A DNA stretch of 64,000 nt from Ophthalmolycus amberensis. Lineage: Eukaryota > Chordata > Actinopteri > Perciformes > Zoarcidae. The stretch's first letter is position 1. Each line of letters opens with the position of its first letter. Positions 1 through 13,074 of this stretch are shown piece after piece. The stretch is taken from assembly GCA_024529925.1 (NCBI GenBank), contig JAFEUB010000840.1, positions 1 to 64,000 of the forward strand. The letters are read 5' to 3'. The position numbers were made by a program, and so were the translations under genes. A model generated the notes under the pieces. It worked only from the letters and a program-made list of their open reading frames with translations. It was not told where the DNA came from and did not search any database.

Positions 1-282
1 AGTAATATACTGTATCTATTCCTAATGCCCTGTCCAGACAGGATTTAGTTTTATTGGAGAAGGAAAACGCTGTCAGTGCAGATCAGTGACGTTATTTGGG
101 ATTATTACAGGGTTTGCGTCTCAAGGTGAGTTAATGCTTTTATGGCAAACACCTACTGTTTATCCATCTGTCGACTGTTTGGAATGAGAATCATGATTTT
201 GTTTCAAATGACAATCTATTATATATAGTAAATGTGTGTGTGTGTATCTATCTATATGTATATATACGTATACGTACACACA

Positions 283-316
<34 letters not shown>

Positions 317-484
317 CTCCCCCTCGCTTGGGGGAATAATATATAATGTATACTAATATATATATGAAAACATTTTTTTCATGCTCTGTGAAGAAATACA
401 CTACCCACACTGTCCTGAAATGTTAATCCCCTTTGAGCAGGGTATACGACTACTGATGTGACAATGACAGTGAAAGAACCTCAC
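1..484 (-). other. start of nlgn2 intron 3, with compound microsatellite
   Basis: This is sequence downstream of coding exon 3 up to the window edge. It has no further neuroligin-like codons, so the next exon is outside. Bases 233-313 are a compound TG / TA / CA repeat ending in a (CA)n run. Nothing else is recognisable. Confidence 0.7.
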
Positions 485-669
485 CCTCGGAGTGGTGGAG
501 AGGATGAGAAGGTTCACACAAGCGGCACCAGCTCCCGAGCCAAAGATGGTGATTCTCTCTGGGTCTCCTCCAAAGTGGCCAATGTTTTCATTGAGCCAGC
601 GCAGGGCCTGGATCTGGTCCAACAAGCCATAGTTCCCCTTAGCAGACTGGTCCCCTGTGCTCAGAAACC
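485..669 (-). CDS. nlgn2: nlgn2 coding exon 3 (cholinesterase-like domain), with an apparent 1-nt frameshift near its 3' end
   Basis: This exon encodes about 60 residues of the neuroligin extracellular cholinesterase-like domain: GFLSTGDQSAKGNYGLL, then IQALRWLNENI, FGGDPERITIFGSGAGA and CVNLLILS. Neuroligins are postsynaptic adhesion proteins that bind neurexins; neuroligin-2 is the form of inhibitory synapses (family knowledge). The acceptor CCTGCAG precedes base 669 and the donor GTGAGG follows base 485. The first two bases complete the Gly codon split by the upstream exon. The nucleophile elbow reads FGSGAGA, so the esterase Ser is replaced by Gly, as in all neuroligins. ITIFGSGAGA and CVNLLILS fit NLGN2 better than NLGN1 or NLGN3. 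Oddity: after LLILS the family continues HHSEG, but here one C is missing (bases about 495-499). The visible frame gives STTPR, and the exon is 185 nt rather than the expected 186. The next exon is off the left edge. Confidence 0.93.
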
Positions 670-1346
670 CTGCAGGGTAAATTAGAACAAACACAGAGAG
701 GAAAGAAAATACTGATTATGTGCAGGAAGAGGAGCAGGGCAGATGATCAGAGAAAAGGATAACATAATCCTGTGCATTTACTCAATTAAAACAAAAGAAG
801 AATTATTTCACTGAAACAGAAGATGGCATCCTGTCATTGTCAGGAACTTCTCAGCCTCCAACTCAACTGCAAGTCTGAGGAGATTTCACACAGAAAGCTT
901 GCCAAATTACTCATTTTTAATACCCACGCTTGAAATACAGCACAGTTAAGATAACGTGTCAGCAGAGAGAGGAGGAGAGCAACAGAAGCCATGTTTCACC
1001 TACTTCCAGGACACATATTTACACAGTAGGGCACACCCACAACAAGATAAAATAAACTGAACAAAATGTCTCACACACACAGGCACACACACAATGCTTT
1101 GTTCTTACAGTATGATATTGAATTACAGCAAAATAAATGTGTTTCAGGCAGTACCAGGCTATTTCGCCCCACAAGAAGCGGAGCTTTTACAATTTTTGAC
1201 GGTTTGGATGACTTCAATACCCGGAAAACATCTAGAATGATTTCAGTAAACGGTGTACTCTTCAGATTAGAGGTTGTTGGGGCGGAGGACGTGGATGAAA
1301 AAAGGAATAAAAAAAGCATCTACCTACTCATCTCAGTATCTCAAAA

Positions 1347-1398
<52 letters not shown>

Positions 1399-3265
1399 CA
1401 CACACATATATTAAAGAATATATATATATTTTAGTTTTATAATTTAGTTTATATTTATCTGTGCCTCTTCTAAAGCATGAGCAGAATTTCCCAGCAGTGC
1501 CTGTAACTGATACCAGAAATTTCTAGTATATTTATGACTGGAATCTCTTCCGCTATAGCCATTAAATGTGTTTGCACTCATTGGTTATTTCTCTATATAG
1601 TAGTCTGCAATGTCAGTGGCGGAGTCCGCCAATGCCCTAATGGATTTGAATGGCGTTCAAATGGCAATCCCAGCCATTCACTGACCTGTTTACCAATTAA
1701 CCGCTTTGTACAGCGAGACGGTCTGTGTGTGACGTCAGTCGAATAGGTATTCAAAACCAGGAGGGCAGACAATATTGTTCACGTAAGGATCTTTACAGTA
1801 CAACCATGCTACACGTCACCGTGCTACAGTATAATCTATTATAAACAATATATCCGACTATACTACAAACAAGGTCCAGGTGTCATGGTCAGTGTGTCCT
1901 CATACACTGTGTTAGTTATAATGCATCTCTCTATGGCATAAGCCCACATTGTAGTGCTTTTGGTGAATACTGTTGAGCAGTTCCAATTCAGCAAGTGTCC
2001 TTGTGTTTGAATTGAAAAACACACAAGTGACTGAACTAAGCAGCAGTATGTTCGAAAGGCAGCTGGAGCAAGTGTCACCGCCACAGAGTAGTTTAGGGAG
2101 CACACAGAGACAGATGGTAAAAGAGGACATTCAGCACAAGTGTGTTGAAGAGCAACAGTTTTATTGTTAGTGATTATAATGCCAGTGATGATGATGATGA
2201 TGATGGTAATGACAACTTACCAAACTGACCTTTCTTCAACAATTAGTGTGACCCAAACGTGTAATTCCACACTATTCCCTGTACTCACACTACTGGGGGT
2301 TTACCTGGGTTATTTATGATTCATATTACAGTGTTTGTTATTACTGTTCACATGTTGCACATATGTTTGGGGCCTGGTGTCTCATTGAGACTATTTTGGA
2401 TAGGTTCATCCCTGGTCACCAGTTTTAGCTATAAGAACATTTTGGAAAACTTATTTAGCCTAAAAAGAAATCTGTAAGTAATATTTCTGTTTTGCGCTTT
2501 GCTATTGTGCCAGCATCCTACAGCATAGAGACTATTTACTGCACCTTTACAGAGAGGCTATGCTTGAGTATGTTTGTATGAAAAGCAAAGAAGCACTCTT
2601 CCCTAGATCATGGTAAACCTTTCTCAAAATGTTCACGTGCCTGTACCTTTATTTGGATGTCTCCATTGTTACATTTAGGGATGAAAATACCCCAAACCAA
2701 ATATTTTCATGTTGGTCCAGAGATGCAGTGACCTGGATGTTGTACACATAACGCAAAAATATAGACACTGAGGCGTAGTCATGTTTGCTTATATTCTTTG
2801 ACATTATCTCAGGATCACAACGAAACAAATGTTTTTTCTTGAGAGAACGAATCAATGCTTTTCTAAGTCTAATAGCTGCCCAATGTGTAACCACAAATAG
2901 TGACCCACTCATGAGAAAACAACAATCCTTCTAACCGAATGATCATAAGATAATGACCATGAGAAACAAAGTCAATAGGACAGATAATGGGATTACCAAA
3001 TAGAGATATAGTTACAGTTAGCGTGCTATTGTGTAATTATATTATCCTTAGATCAACCCAGCAATTGGCTCTGGCTCTCAGCCTGATGTGACTCTGACCT
3101 GGCAACATATCAGCGCTGACCTGTGCCACATATCAAAACCATAGACATGTGGAAGTGTCTGCTCCATGGCTGCCCAGCCGAGTGCTGAGCGGCCTGCCAC
3201 AGTTGCCTGGCAACTGTCCAGAGAACTTTAGGCAAAATGATATGGACAGACACTCACAGACGCAC

Positions 3266-3297
<32 letters not shown>

Positions 3298-5582
3298 TCA
3301 AGCATATTCAAGTACACAAACAGTTGCATGCAAGCGCACATGAACACAAAACCAAAGCACATGCAGCTGAGCGTATGAACTATCATGCTAGCTTGAGCTA
3401 GCGCCTCCTGTCGCTCTTTGCAAGGGCAACTTGAAGAAAGGGAACTTGGTTTATCGTCCCCCACTGAAGATAAGTCAAACACGTTCCCTCTACTTCTCGT
3501 TCAGTAAGTTTTCTTTCTGATCCCCCCCCCATCTGCTGAGCTGGGCTTCCTACTGACTTTAGCGCTGAGAGCAGCAGTTTATGAGGCTGAACTCATGCAT
3601 ATTCAACACTTGCTTTAGGTAACGGCCAAGGAACTGTGAGGAGAGTCATCAACCTCTAAGTAAAGACACAGGCTGGAGACATGACATGAGTGGATGAAAG
3701 AAAACAGAGGAGTGGTGAGCAACAGAAGGAGGGAAATTTAAAACAGAAATATTTACAGTATACTGTATCAGGCAGAGTGTCCTACAAAAAGTCCCTCAAG
3801 ACCCGTCTGATAAAAACTGTTGCTTCGGCTCATATATCCTTCCTGTCGTAGTTAGAAAAAAAAAAGTGTGTCTTATGAAATCATGAAAGCATAATGCACA
3901 CTAACACTGAATAAAAAAAGAAATGGTAGGAGCACTAAGTGTTCCTCTAATGTACGCTGATGAGAGGAGTCATGGTAAAAGCCATTATCCCTTATTGGTA
4001 TTGTATTGGATCTGCAACGGGAATATGTATTGGTATAAAGAAACAGACATGGATCGGAAAGATTTTCTTTTCCAATTTTGAGACAAGGGAGATGTGTCAC
4101 GCAAAAAAAGGGTCAGCAGCTCAACTTCAAGAGGATGTTTTCAGTATTTTGCACAGTATGTTTCGTGTCCTATGTTGAAAAGCTTTATTCAGTGCATCCT
4201 CTGTTGTCGAACACCTTAACAGTGAGAAAGAAAGTCACAAATCCAAAGTCCAGAACTGAAGAGCCGTCATTCTTCTGGCTGTTTGACTAGTGAGACGGGA
4301 ACATGCATCTGCAGAGGAATTTCAGGACTGAACAGAATGACTGCAGTGGGTCACTGAACATATTTCTGTGAAAAAAATAAGAGAGAACAAGAGGAGAGGG
4401 AGGGGGGGTCCGGATCGGGTAGGTAAATCGGACAGGTATTAAACCGAATATTGCCCAAAGCTACTGTCAGATCCTAAATGAGAGAGAGGTGAAAGGAATA
4501 TATTGAAGGGCATGTTATATCATTTTTGCTGTGACGTCACACAGAGGATGATTAGAGATGTCAAAAATCAGAGGGAAGATATTGCGTTTTTATACACACA
4601 GAAAAGGTGATTAAAGAGAGAAAACAAAGCTCTGTCTGTGTGAGTCACAAAATGAATCAAAGCAAAAGCAGAGGCACGAACACAAAATAGGAAATAAAAA
4701 CCGTAGCAGATGGCGACTGTCTCCTGCACACTGCAGACTAAAGAATCTGTATTGACGATTGAAATTAAGTGGATTTGATTATTTAGTATTGCGCAGCAAC
4801 CTTGGGGATTATCTACTATGTATGAATGTAAGCGTGGATGAATATATCTGCACCGTATGCAGTAAACACGGATAACTTTACATCATAGTCTGTCAAAATA
4901 AGGACTGAGTCTGTTTGTAAATCCTGTAACGGGCACTGACACAAAATGAGCAGTGTAATGTCACATTCTCTCAAGAGTTTATGTTAGCAACATTTGAATA
5001 ATAATCAGTTAATACATCTGCTAAAAACAGGGTGATTTTTAATAAAATGTTCCTGCCTTGCTTGAGACTAAAAGTCTAAAGCATTGCTGGCATCCCCTGG
5101 TGTTGTATGATCATTTCCATTCTTTGATTCAAAGATCATACCCGGATGACCAACATTTTTACACAAATCTGTTAAATCTCCTTGTTGGCGCCGGAAGCTC
5201 AATCAGGAGACCCGCTGGCAGGTCCATTTCAATTACGTATCACTCTGTCCGTCAAGTATACCCAGAAATGAAGTTATATTGTAATTGGGCTTTCTCCTGC
5301 TGAACTACGGTAATGTCATTTCACCACACCGCCTATAGGCTTCCAATGTCATTGTATTCATTACCTTACTTATCTCACTCAATTTTATTCTCAAAAGGTC
5401 CATTCAAATGGTACCAAGCTGTGCAGTAAAACCAGGCTGTCAGGCAAATTTGAAAAGCAATGCTTCAAACATCACACTCACACAAAGACATTTCAAAGCT
5501 TTTCAAAGAAAGTTCAGTTTCAGAAACAACTTATTACTGATGAAAATCAGTTTAAAACCCTTATCTCTCTCTGTATATACAG

Positions 5583-5625
<43 letters not shown>

Positions 5626-7453
5626 GTATATATATACTCAAAGTCTTATGCAATTGCATTTATTTTAATGTGGATATCATACCAGCTATACAAGATGTTA
5701 TTGTCGAGTCATGTTAAGGATTTTCCAGTTAGCAGCTTGGATAAATGGCAGCATAGTATTTGAGTCGATTATCTGGTTACAACTTTACATAATTTCTATA
5801 GCCCAAATTTGTTTAAAATTAGGTAAATTGGCATCGTCAAAGGTATGTCAAATAATTAGCAATTCCTCTTTGTAAAGAGTCTATTTTCTATAGTTCCTAA
5901 GTAAAGTTGATATTTGAAGTACTACCTTTGAGTTTGATTTTGACACTTTGTGTCACACTGCGTGGTGCGTAACATGTCGAGCATCGAGTATGGTACAGTA
6001 CAGTAGCTGCATTCATTATTTTCCTTGTACTTTATTGGTCCAGCTGTGCAGCTGGCTGCCAGCCTGGAAGGCAGATTGGTGTCAGTTTCAGTCAACATAC
6101 ATATAAGTCATTAGTGCTCAATGTGAACTTTGCCTGTATTCTGGAAGCAACTGCTCTTGGCAACAACCTGAAGCCTCCAACTTTACCATCACATTCATTA
6201 CACTCTCGCATCACAGTCTACACAATCACACTTGCAATAGGGACCAGATATACAAAGTATGAAGCATATTGTGGCCAATTATGCCAAGGGAAGAGATTTA
6301 AAATCTTGGTTTGCACGTGAACCTAGTCACAATCAGAAAGCGGAAAAGGAAACATGATTGTTTTTCTGTGCTGTCATCACAGTCGTGCGCTGTCGGCAAA
6401 ATGTGGGGAAAGAAGAGTTAACCATTGCTCCGCAGAGTGGGAAGATTGTGGCTCTCTGATGGGAGTGGGAGGTGTGTTCCATTTGTATTTAGGGACAGCA
6501 GAGCTGTGGGAAGGCAGCAGGCTGAAATTAATTGACAGCAAAATCTGTGCTGGCTAAAAATACTGTTTATGTCATATTTAAAGGGATGTTTTTGAGAACA
6601 ACGGGCAACGCAATTTGAACTAATTCCCAAGGCTCACCGGGCTGAGTAGTATTTGTGGATACTGTTTGACTTGGCTTGTGCTAAAAATGTTTTTCATGTG
6701 CATGGGCTTATAAAATATACATAAATTATTGAGTTACGGATTAAATGGTGTTCACTAGTGTGTCACAAACATGAGGACATTATTTTTGGATTCATCATTT
6801 TCGATTGATTCGTCCATCTACTTAATGGGCAAAAACCGACTCGACAGAGTATAACAAGCTAAAGAGAATACATTTTCTCTGCATTCTGTTATATTAAGAA
6901 TAGTACAACAGTATCAAATATACAAAGATTTAAAATAAAGACAACAATGGATGTAATGGGAAAGAGGATCCCACAGAGTTATCACCAGAATGATCACGGA
7001 AATCTGCAGTTCCGCTGAGCTCTATTCACTATCTTTTAGCTCATTGTTTTGTATTGTTTTTAGGTCATTGTTTTGTTAACCAGCACCTTTACAGCTCTGG
7101 TCTCACTGCTCGCATCAACCTTTTTTGTTGTTGAAACAACCAAACAGCTGCTGAACATAGTGGAGCATTTAGAAGCAAAAGGAGCCAGACATTCCCTTCA
7201 GGAGTTGGGGGAGACCAAATCAGAGCTAAAAAGAGATTCAATATTGAACTTACATTTGTCAGAAGGACACAAATACAACTCAAAATAAATGCTCATATTG
7301 CTCTGTGTCTGCTGGATGTGTAAATAAGCAACTACCTGCTTACAAGTTAGCCATACAATAGCTACTTTAAAAGACGCACAGTGTCCAGAATGCTAATGTT
7401 GCCTTGTGAATAAATGCCCATCAAAGTGTCGCTCAGTGTCTGCAGGATGCAAA
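670..7453 (-). other. nlgn2 intron 2, distal part
   Basis: AT-rich intronic sequence with no supported exon. It holds microsatellites: (TC)n followed by (TA)n at 1349-1406, (CA)n at 3268-3296 and (TA)n at 5583-5636. A short stretch at 3980-4060 is weakly reminiscent of degraded hAT-type fish repeats, but I cannot support a call. Open frames here are short and show no family resemblance. Confidence 0.7.
5583..5636. repeat. (TA)n-rich microsatellite
   Basis: Mostly TA dinucleotides with CA and GT interruptions, in intron 2. Confidence 0.95.
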
Positions 7454-8497
7454 TGTTGGGGTCTGACCATATGGCTTCAACATGTGCTGTGAGACAAAGA
7501 ATCAGGCCTTCCCTTTTGCAAGCAAAGGTTTCATCCTGATCAAAGGTTTTCATCCTGATCAACCAACGTTGCTCCTCTTTTTAACCAAAATCCTAGGTTT
7601 AACAGTTATATTCGCTGGCCGAATCCACCAAACTGTCTATTTTATCTTTGTTCGCATCCACGAAGCGAAACCCTTTTAATCCTGCAGAAGTGAAGAGACA
7701 AGACTTCTTCAGAAAGAGAGAGAGAGAGCTCACACCCTCCACCCTCACCAAGCGCCTCGTCTGCTCCGGCCATAAGGACGCGAAAGTCCCTTACCCCGAC
7801 GACAGCGATCCTCTCACCGAGAGAAACACGGCTTCCGACGCCGCTGCACGAGCCCACTGAAGCTCCGAAGAAACCCCCCCAGAAGACTCCCCTCAATCGC
7901 CACGATTGCATCGTACCGTAAGGCAAAATAGAGTCTGGGCAGAGTTATGAGAGAGTTCATTTGTGTTTATTTTATCTTGTTTACGTGCTTAAAGTACTGT
8001 TCATTTCTATAACGTGGTGTATGCTTAATAATCGCCGACACTAACGATCGCTGAGATCGTAGGGGTCGTGTGTAAGTAGCGTGTATTCCATGCTACTGTG
8101 ATCTGTGTTGAAACAGCCGCCTAGTGAGATCGAAGCTGCGTCTCATCAGTTCAGGAGGTCAGAACCGCCAGGCTGAGACAAAGAGTCGCTGTTCCTGCTC
8201 CCCTGGCTGAGAGAGCAATCTTCCGTACTCCCGCGTGGCGCAGAGGATCGTAATCGCTTGTTTTATTTCATTTTGCTTTGTTCCTTTCCCTTTTACTAAC
8301 TCACACACACACACATATAGCTTTGAGCTAATCTAGCTACGTGCTAAACAGCTACCAGACACATGTAGACACCGGGTCCCCTGTTGGCTCTCCGCCATTT
8401 TGGGTCCCGCGCATGAGAGACGTCACCACGTCCCAGCTACGTCACACGTCACTGAGCTGTTCCCTCGCTCCCCCCCCCCCCCTTTTCACTCACACAC

Positions 8498-8529
<32 letters not shown>

Positions 8530-8969
8530 TCCCCCCCCTCTTTTCAATAGTCTGTTGATTTTAGATAGCGTGCTCATGAATGTATAGTTGTTGTTAGTTT
8601 AGATATTAGTTGTACTAGATCATTAGTATTAGAACGTAATAAACTCTGTTATATTTTAAAGAGCAGCTGTCTGTGATTACTTTGTGCATGCGTATTGTGA
8701 TAATAACTGTATATGTGGTCTGTGCTCGAACTTAACCCTTCACTTTCACTCTGAATGTGTAATACTACTCAGACTATTGACATTATGAGTGAACACTAAT
8801 TATGAGACTTAGTTTTATCGTTTGGTTATTGGTCCCTGTTCGCAGGGTGGTGCCCCGTTATTATTAATAATCATTAATAATTGTTACTTATATCAATAAT
8901 TCTATTGATGTCAAGAATTTAGTTTCTTAGATGCTGATAACCCAAACACGCTCCTTTACGTTCCCAACA
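7454..8969 (+). mobile_element. candidate solo LTR of a fish LTR retrotransposon or endogenous retrovirus
   Basis: The segment starts TGTTGGGG and ends TTCCCAACA, giving a perfect 7-bp inverted pair TGTTGGG/CCCAACA with the TG...CA ends typical of LTRs. It is flanked on both sides by CAAA (7450-7453 and 8970-8973), a 4-bp target duplication as made by Gypsy and gammaretrovirus-like integrases. A polyadenylation signal AATAAA lies at 8638-8643. The stretch GGTGGTGCCCCG at about 8848-8860, followed by AT-rich TTATTAATAA repeats, resembles 3' parts of LTRs I associate with fish. No gag, pol or env sequence is present, so it is a solo LTR left by recombination. At about 1.5 kb it is long, and it has acquired a (CA)n run at 8487-8529. 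An open frame at 7648-7860 is unlikely to be a gene. Confidence 0.65.
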
Positions 8970-10139
8970 CAAAAGATAGAATAAATTCACCATATAAATG
9001 TTTTAATGAGGTGATAATATGTCAGTGTTGTGTTTACAGCTTCTTTTAAACACAACACTTCCAAGTGGTCAAATAATCCAATCAATAGATCACAAATCAA
9101 ATTGACCACCAGTATTGATCAATTGGAGCGTTAGCATGGACAAAACATGACTCATTTTCAGAACATTGACAGCACAATTAGTTTGTTCTGAACTTAAATA
9201 CTCCCTTTACTCAGTGTAAAAGCCATGGTTATTAAATGTGGCGGTATTTACTACTAAATGGGTTGCTCTGACTTACAAGTAAAAAGCTGAAATTGGGTAG
9301 AGAAACAGTTTCCAGAAGAAGCGTTTCATCTCTCTTCCTGAGGTGAAAAATGCCCTCACTCTCAGAGCCCACGATGGTGGGCCTTTCCCCAGAGTTCATT
9401 AATTAGTTAATTAGTTAATTAGTCTGAACAGATGGCTGTGCAACACTAATCAGAAGGCTCTCTGGGCCTGGAGCAGGAGGAAGGTAGGAGAAGGTGAGCC
9501 GAGGTGCAATCTGGAATCTCAACTGTCCCCAAACCTCTGAACCAGGCTGTGTGCAGCAGACATTTTCTCCTCATTCTCCCATTCCACTCCACAACGACAG
9601 GGCGTATCATTAATTAATAAGAAAAGTATATTTGCTGGAAGGTTTACATGTGTACGTGTCGTACTGGGGTGAAAGCATATGGCGTTAAACCATATGGAAG
9701 GGTGCTGTGGTCACACTGCAAGAGCGTTTATTTGAATGAATACTTTGCATCACTGCAGATTTAAAAAAGCATTTCTGACGGTTTATTTTTAGACTGTTCC
9801 CATCTCCCCCCTTCTGTTTCCTTTTCCCATCACTGTCTCTCTATGGTTCTCCCTCGCTCATCTGTCTCTATTCCCTGCTTTCACTTCTTCCCTTATTCCT
9901 GACTCCCTATCACTCTCTTAAAGGCGCAGGCATTGTATGAAATGAGGATGGCATATGTCAGCTCCCGTGTGTGTAAGTACAGGATAATACTAAAGATTAG
10001 GACGTAAAACTATTAAAATATAGCATGCTTGTGTTTCTCCCTTTGACTCAAATTCAGCGTCAGAGAGGAGCGCTATTAAATATTCAGATGGATGGTGCAT
10101 TATTCATACATATATTTTACGCACGGCACGCAACCAAGT

Positions 10140-10141
<2 letters not shown>

Positions 10142-10192
<51 letters not shown>
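10142..10192. repeat. (CA)n microsatellite, 51 bp
   Basis: Pure CA dinucleotides within intron 2, UG in the nascent nlgn2 transcript. Confidence 0.98.
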
Positions 10193-10194
<2 letters not shown>

Positions 10195-11092
10195 TTACAT
10201 GTACAAGAAGATCTGGTCACATGAGCAAACATGCATGCTTATGCTACACAAACATACAAACACACATGCTACGATAATCGCCTTAGTACAGTAACCCATT
10301 TAAAGCATATCAGAGAGTGAGAGCACACATTCGCCCACATACCAAAATTTTCCAACAGTGTTAAAGGAATCGAGGACACTGCGTCATCCCTCATTATCAC
10401 TCAGCGGGAGCGCTCTACACATTTATATGTATGTATTTCGTATGCATTTTAATGATAGTGAGTGGAGGTTCAGTGCAATAGACATAATGCACAACGCATG
10501 AGCATGAACTTCAAACATCTCCAACATGAATCACAGAAACAAAGTGATTCAATCGACCGAGTCGAGGTGTCTGTAAAGGAGGTACACAAAGAAACCCCAG
10601 AAGAGCGTTTCATTCAGAGTGTAATTTAAATACTACATTCAACAAACCTGCTTTCTAAATGTAAACTGAAACTCACGCCCAATTTGTTAACGGTCACGAT
10701 TTCTCTAGCGGCTGGTGAACCCCCCCCCCCCCCCCCCCTCATAACAAGCAGAAATTGAGCAGAATTGAGCTGCAGGTCCAGGTCCTCTTTTCACTAACTC
10801 TCAGTTTGTCCTTGTCCCCTCTCCATTGGCCCTCTCAATAACGCTCTGGATCATGTTACCCTCTGTTAATACTCTCTGCAGCTCTTGGACGGCATCCTAA
10901 ACTACTCCCGTTTCTCTATTTATCATTATTCTGGTATGTTGAAACAGGCATGATGCAACAAACAATATCTGATTTCCCAACCTGGCAACCGAAATGCCAG
11001 CGTCAGATAGTCTGTGTGCAAACACCTCCGAAAGATGTCGGCAAATGTAAATACTTGACTCCACTGATATCCAGCAGCACAAGGGCTGGGTG

Positions 11093-11151
<59 letters not shown>
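11093..11151. repeat. (CA)n microsatellite, 59 bp with one interruption
   Basis: CA dinucleotides with a single CG step near 11118, within intron 2. Confidence 0.97.
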
Positions 11152-11152
<1 letters not shown>

Positions 11153-12924
11153 AGCTCACAGTCACAGGCCATGCAAGCACCGCATACCTCCAACAGAATG
11201 GACAAATATAATACCCCTTCATCCAAAAATACACTGAAAGCAACAAACACACATTTATTTCTGTTTTCAGTTTACACCAAAGGCATTAAGTGGTTAGTGG
11301 TGTCTCTGAAGTATACTGTACAGTGAGTCTGATCCTGGTTCTTTTTTTCTGCAGAAGAGCATATTAATATAACAATTAATTATTAAAAAATATAAAATAC
11401 TTTTCAGGGTAAGTGAACACAGTAAAACACACCTGCTGTGCTTTATTGTGAAATCCCTGCTGGCACAGAAATAACCGTCAGTGAACAGATCAAGGAGCTG
11501 CACACACTGTTTTTGTACATAAAGATGTTTCCAGGTCCCACACCAGTAGTCTGTAACATCAGGCAACTTCCGCTACTTGACCCGAACCCTGATCATTCTT
11601 CAGGACAGTTAACATAAAACAATGGATGAAATAAATAAAGTTTGAGCCTGGGTCGGCTTCAGGTCTTTAATTTAGAGGCAGCAGTTGGGTTCAGCCGGGC
11701 CAAGTGTTGAAGATGCCAGGGCCTCATTTCCCAAAAGCGTCTTAAAGAGTAACCTAACACTAATCATTTCTTCGACTGAAATAAATCACTACATTCACTT
11801 TTTCAGTTAAACTATCACACTCACTGTGGAGCATGGAACATTTGATTTTTGCAACTGATCTGCTCGTTTTTGTGACCATCAACCTCCTCTCCCTCTTTGT
11901 GCAGACTATATTTTCATCTCTTCTGGCTGACATGCCACTTGATGATGACGACACTCAGTATCACTGACAATAGATGACGTGCATATTCGTGAAACTAATA
12001 GGAGCTTTCACTGCTTTATTTTAGTCTTAATTTGTGCTTAAGAGTAACATTTGCATCAAGCAACAGGTAAATCTATCACAGCGTACTTTGTTAAACTTAC
12101 TTCCACCACGAAGGGCAGCGACATCGAGCCTAGGTTTCATACCGAACTATTTCAACTTCAAAACATTTCGATTGTGCGGTTTTCAACATTTGCCCTCAAA
12201 CCCATTTCTAAATGTAAGAGGATTCGTAGACATCCTTGAAGCAAAGGCTCAGCTTCGGATCTCTGTTTTAGGTTTATAGTTATTACCACATCATATGTTG
12301 TAGACAAGAAAGGGGAAAATATAATTAATAATTCATCATCAAAATTTGAAAGGGGATGTAAATGTTTGCGGAAGAAATATTGTTGCTTGTGCACGAACGG
12401 TATTCACAAGAAAGATAAAAACAAAAAAAGATATATTAAAAAAGATAACACTGGTAAAGCAATGCCATCTGCTTTAGCAATTTCTTTGTTTTTGCTTTGA
12501 TGGGACATTATCTTACACAGTAGCTCCCTTGGGACACTCACCATTCACACCTCTTTTGTGCATGATGTCTGCACTTTCCCTTACATGTTCTTTTTGCTGT
12601 AGCGTGTCAACACTGCTGAAATAATTTAAGATAAGCGGCATGCTAGCGTTACAGTACACGCCATTACAAGTGTAAACTGACATTCATATGCTTTGATGTT
12701 AGCGTAGAGTAACACCTACAGCATTTGGACTACAGGAGCCTGCAAATAAATGTTTTTTAATGTGGGTGTTCCATGCAGTGCATTGTACCACCAATTCTCA
12801 AACACATATTTTGATAGACATCAGCTGTCTGACACAGGGACCGGTAAAGGTGAGATGACACATGGCAAAACAAAGTCTGTAAACATTTGCATCAGAAGCT
12901 AACCCTAACCCACACCAAACTTAC

Positions 12925-13074
12925 CGAGCACGCCGAGCCGATAGTTCATGGTGACCACAATGACATTTCCATAGGCAGCGAGGACGCTGCCATCAAACAT
13001 GTTCCCCGAGCCCTCCATGTAGGAGCCCCCGTGGATGAACAGCATCACCGGCTTCTTACGACGATCCCGAATAT
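12925..13074 (-). CDS. nlgn2: nlgn2 coding exon 2 (cholinesterase-like domain)
   Basis: A 150-nt internal exon encodes DIRDRRKKPVMLFIHGG, then SYMEGSGNMFDGSVLAAYGN and VIVVTMNYRLGVLG. This is the conserved neuroligin segment around the oxyanion-hole HGGSYMEG motif of the alpha/beta-hydrolase fold. The acceptor TTGCGCAG lies just before base 13074 and the donor GTAAGT follows base 12925. The first codon (Asp) is completed by the last base of coding exon 1, and the final G is completed by the first two bases of coding exon 3, giving LGVLG-FLSTGD without a break. The 50-codon length equals that of the mammalian NLGN2 exon. MLFIHGG and MFDGSVLAAYGN favour NLGN2 over NLGN1 and NLGN3. Joined directly to exon 1 it gives PTEDDIRD, the form without the optional splice-site-A insert. 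No frame damage is visible. Confidence 0.96.

Larger units (their letters stand above)
8970..12924 (-). other. nlgn2 intron 2, proximal part, with microsatellites
   Basis: No exon is supported. Simple repeats are (CA)n at 10142-10192, a poly-C run at 10720-10738 and (CA)n with one interruption at 11093-11151. A short TTAATTAG tandem sits near 9397-9424. The rest looks like unique intronic DNA. Confidence 0.7.

Noticed and set aside
7648..7860. 70-codon plus-strand open frame with charged residues
   Set aside because: Lies wholly inside the candidate solo LTR, where coding sequence is not expected.
12901..12911. Telomere-like AACCCTAACCC beside exon 2
   Set aside because: Too short (under two full units) to indicate an interstitial telomeric repeat.
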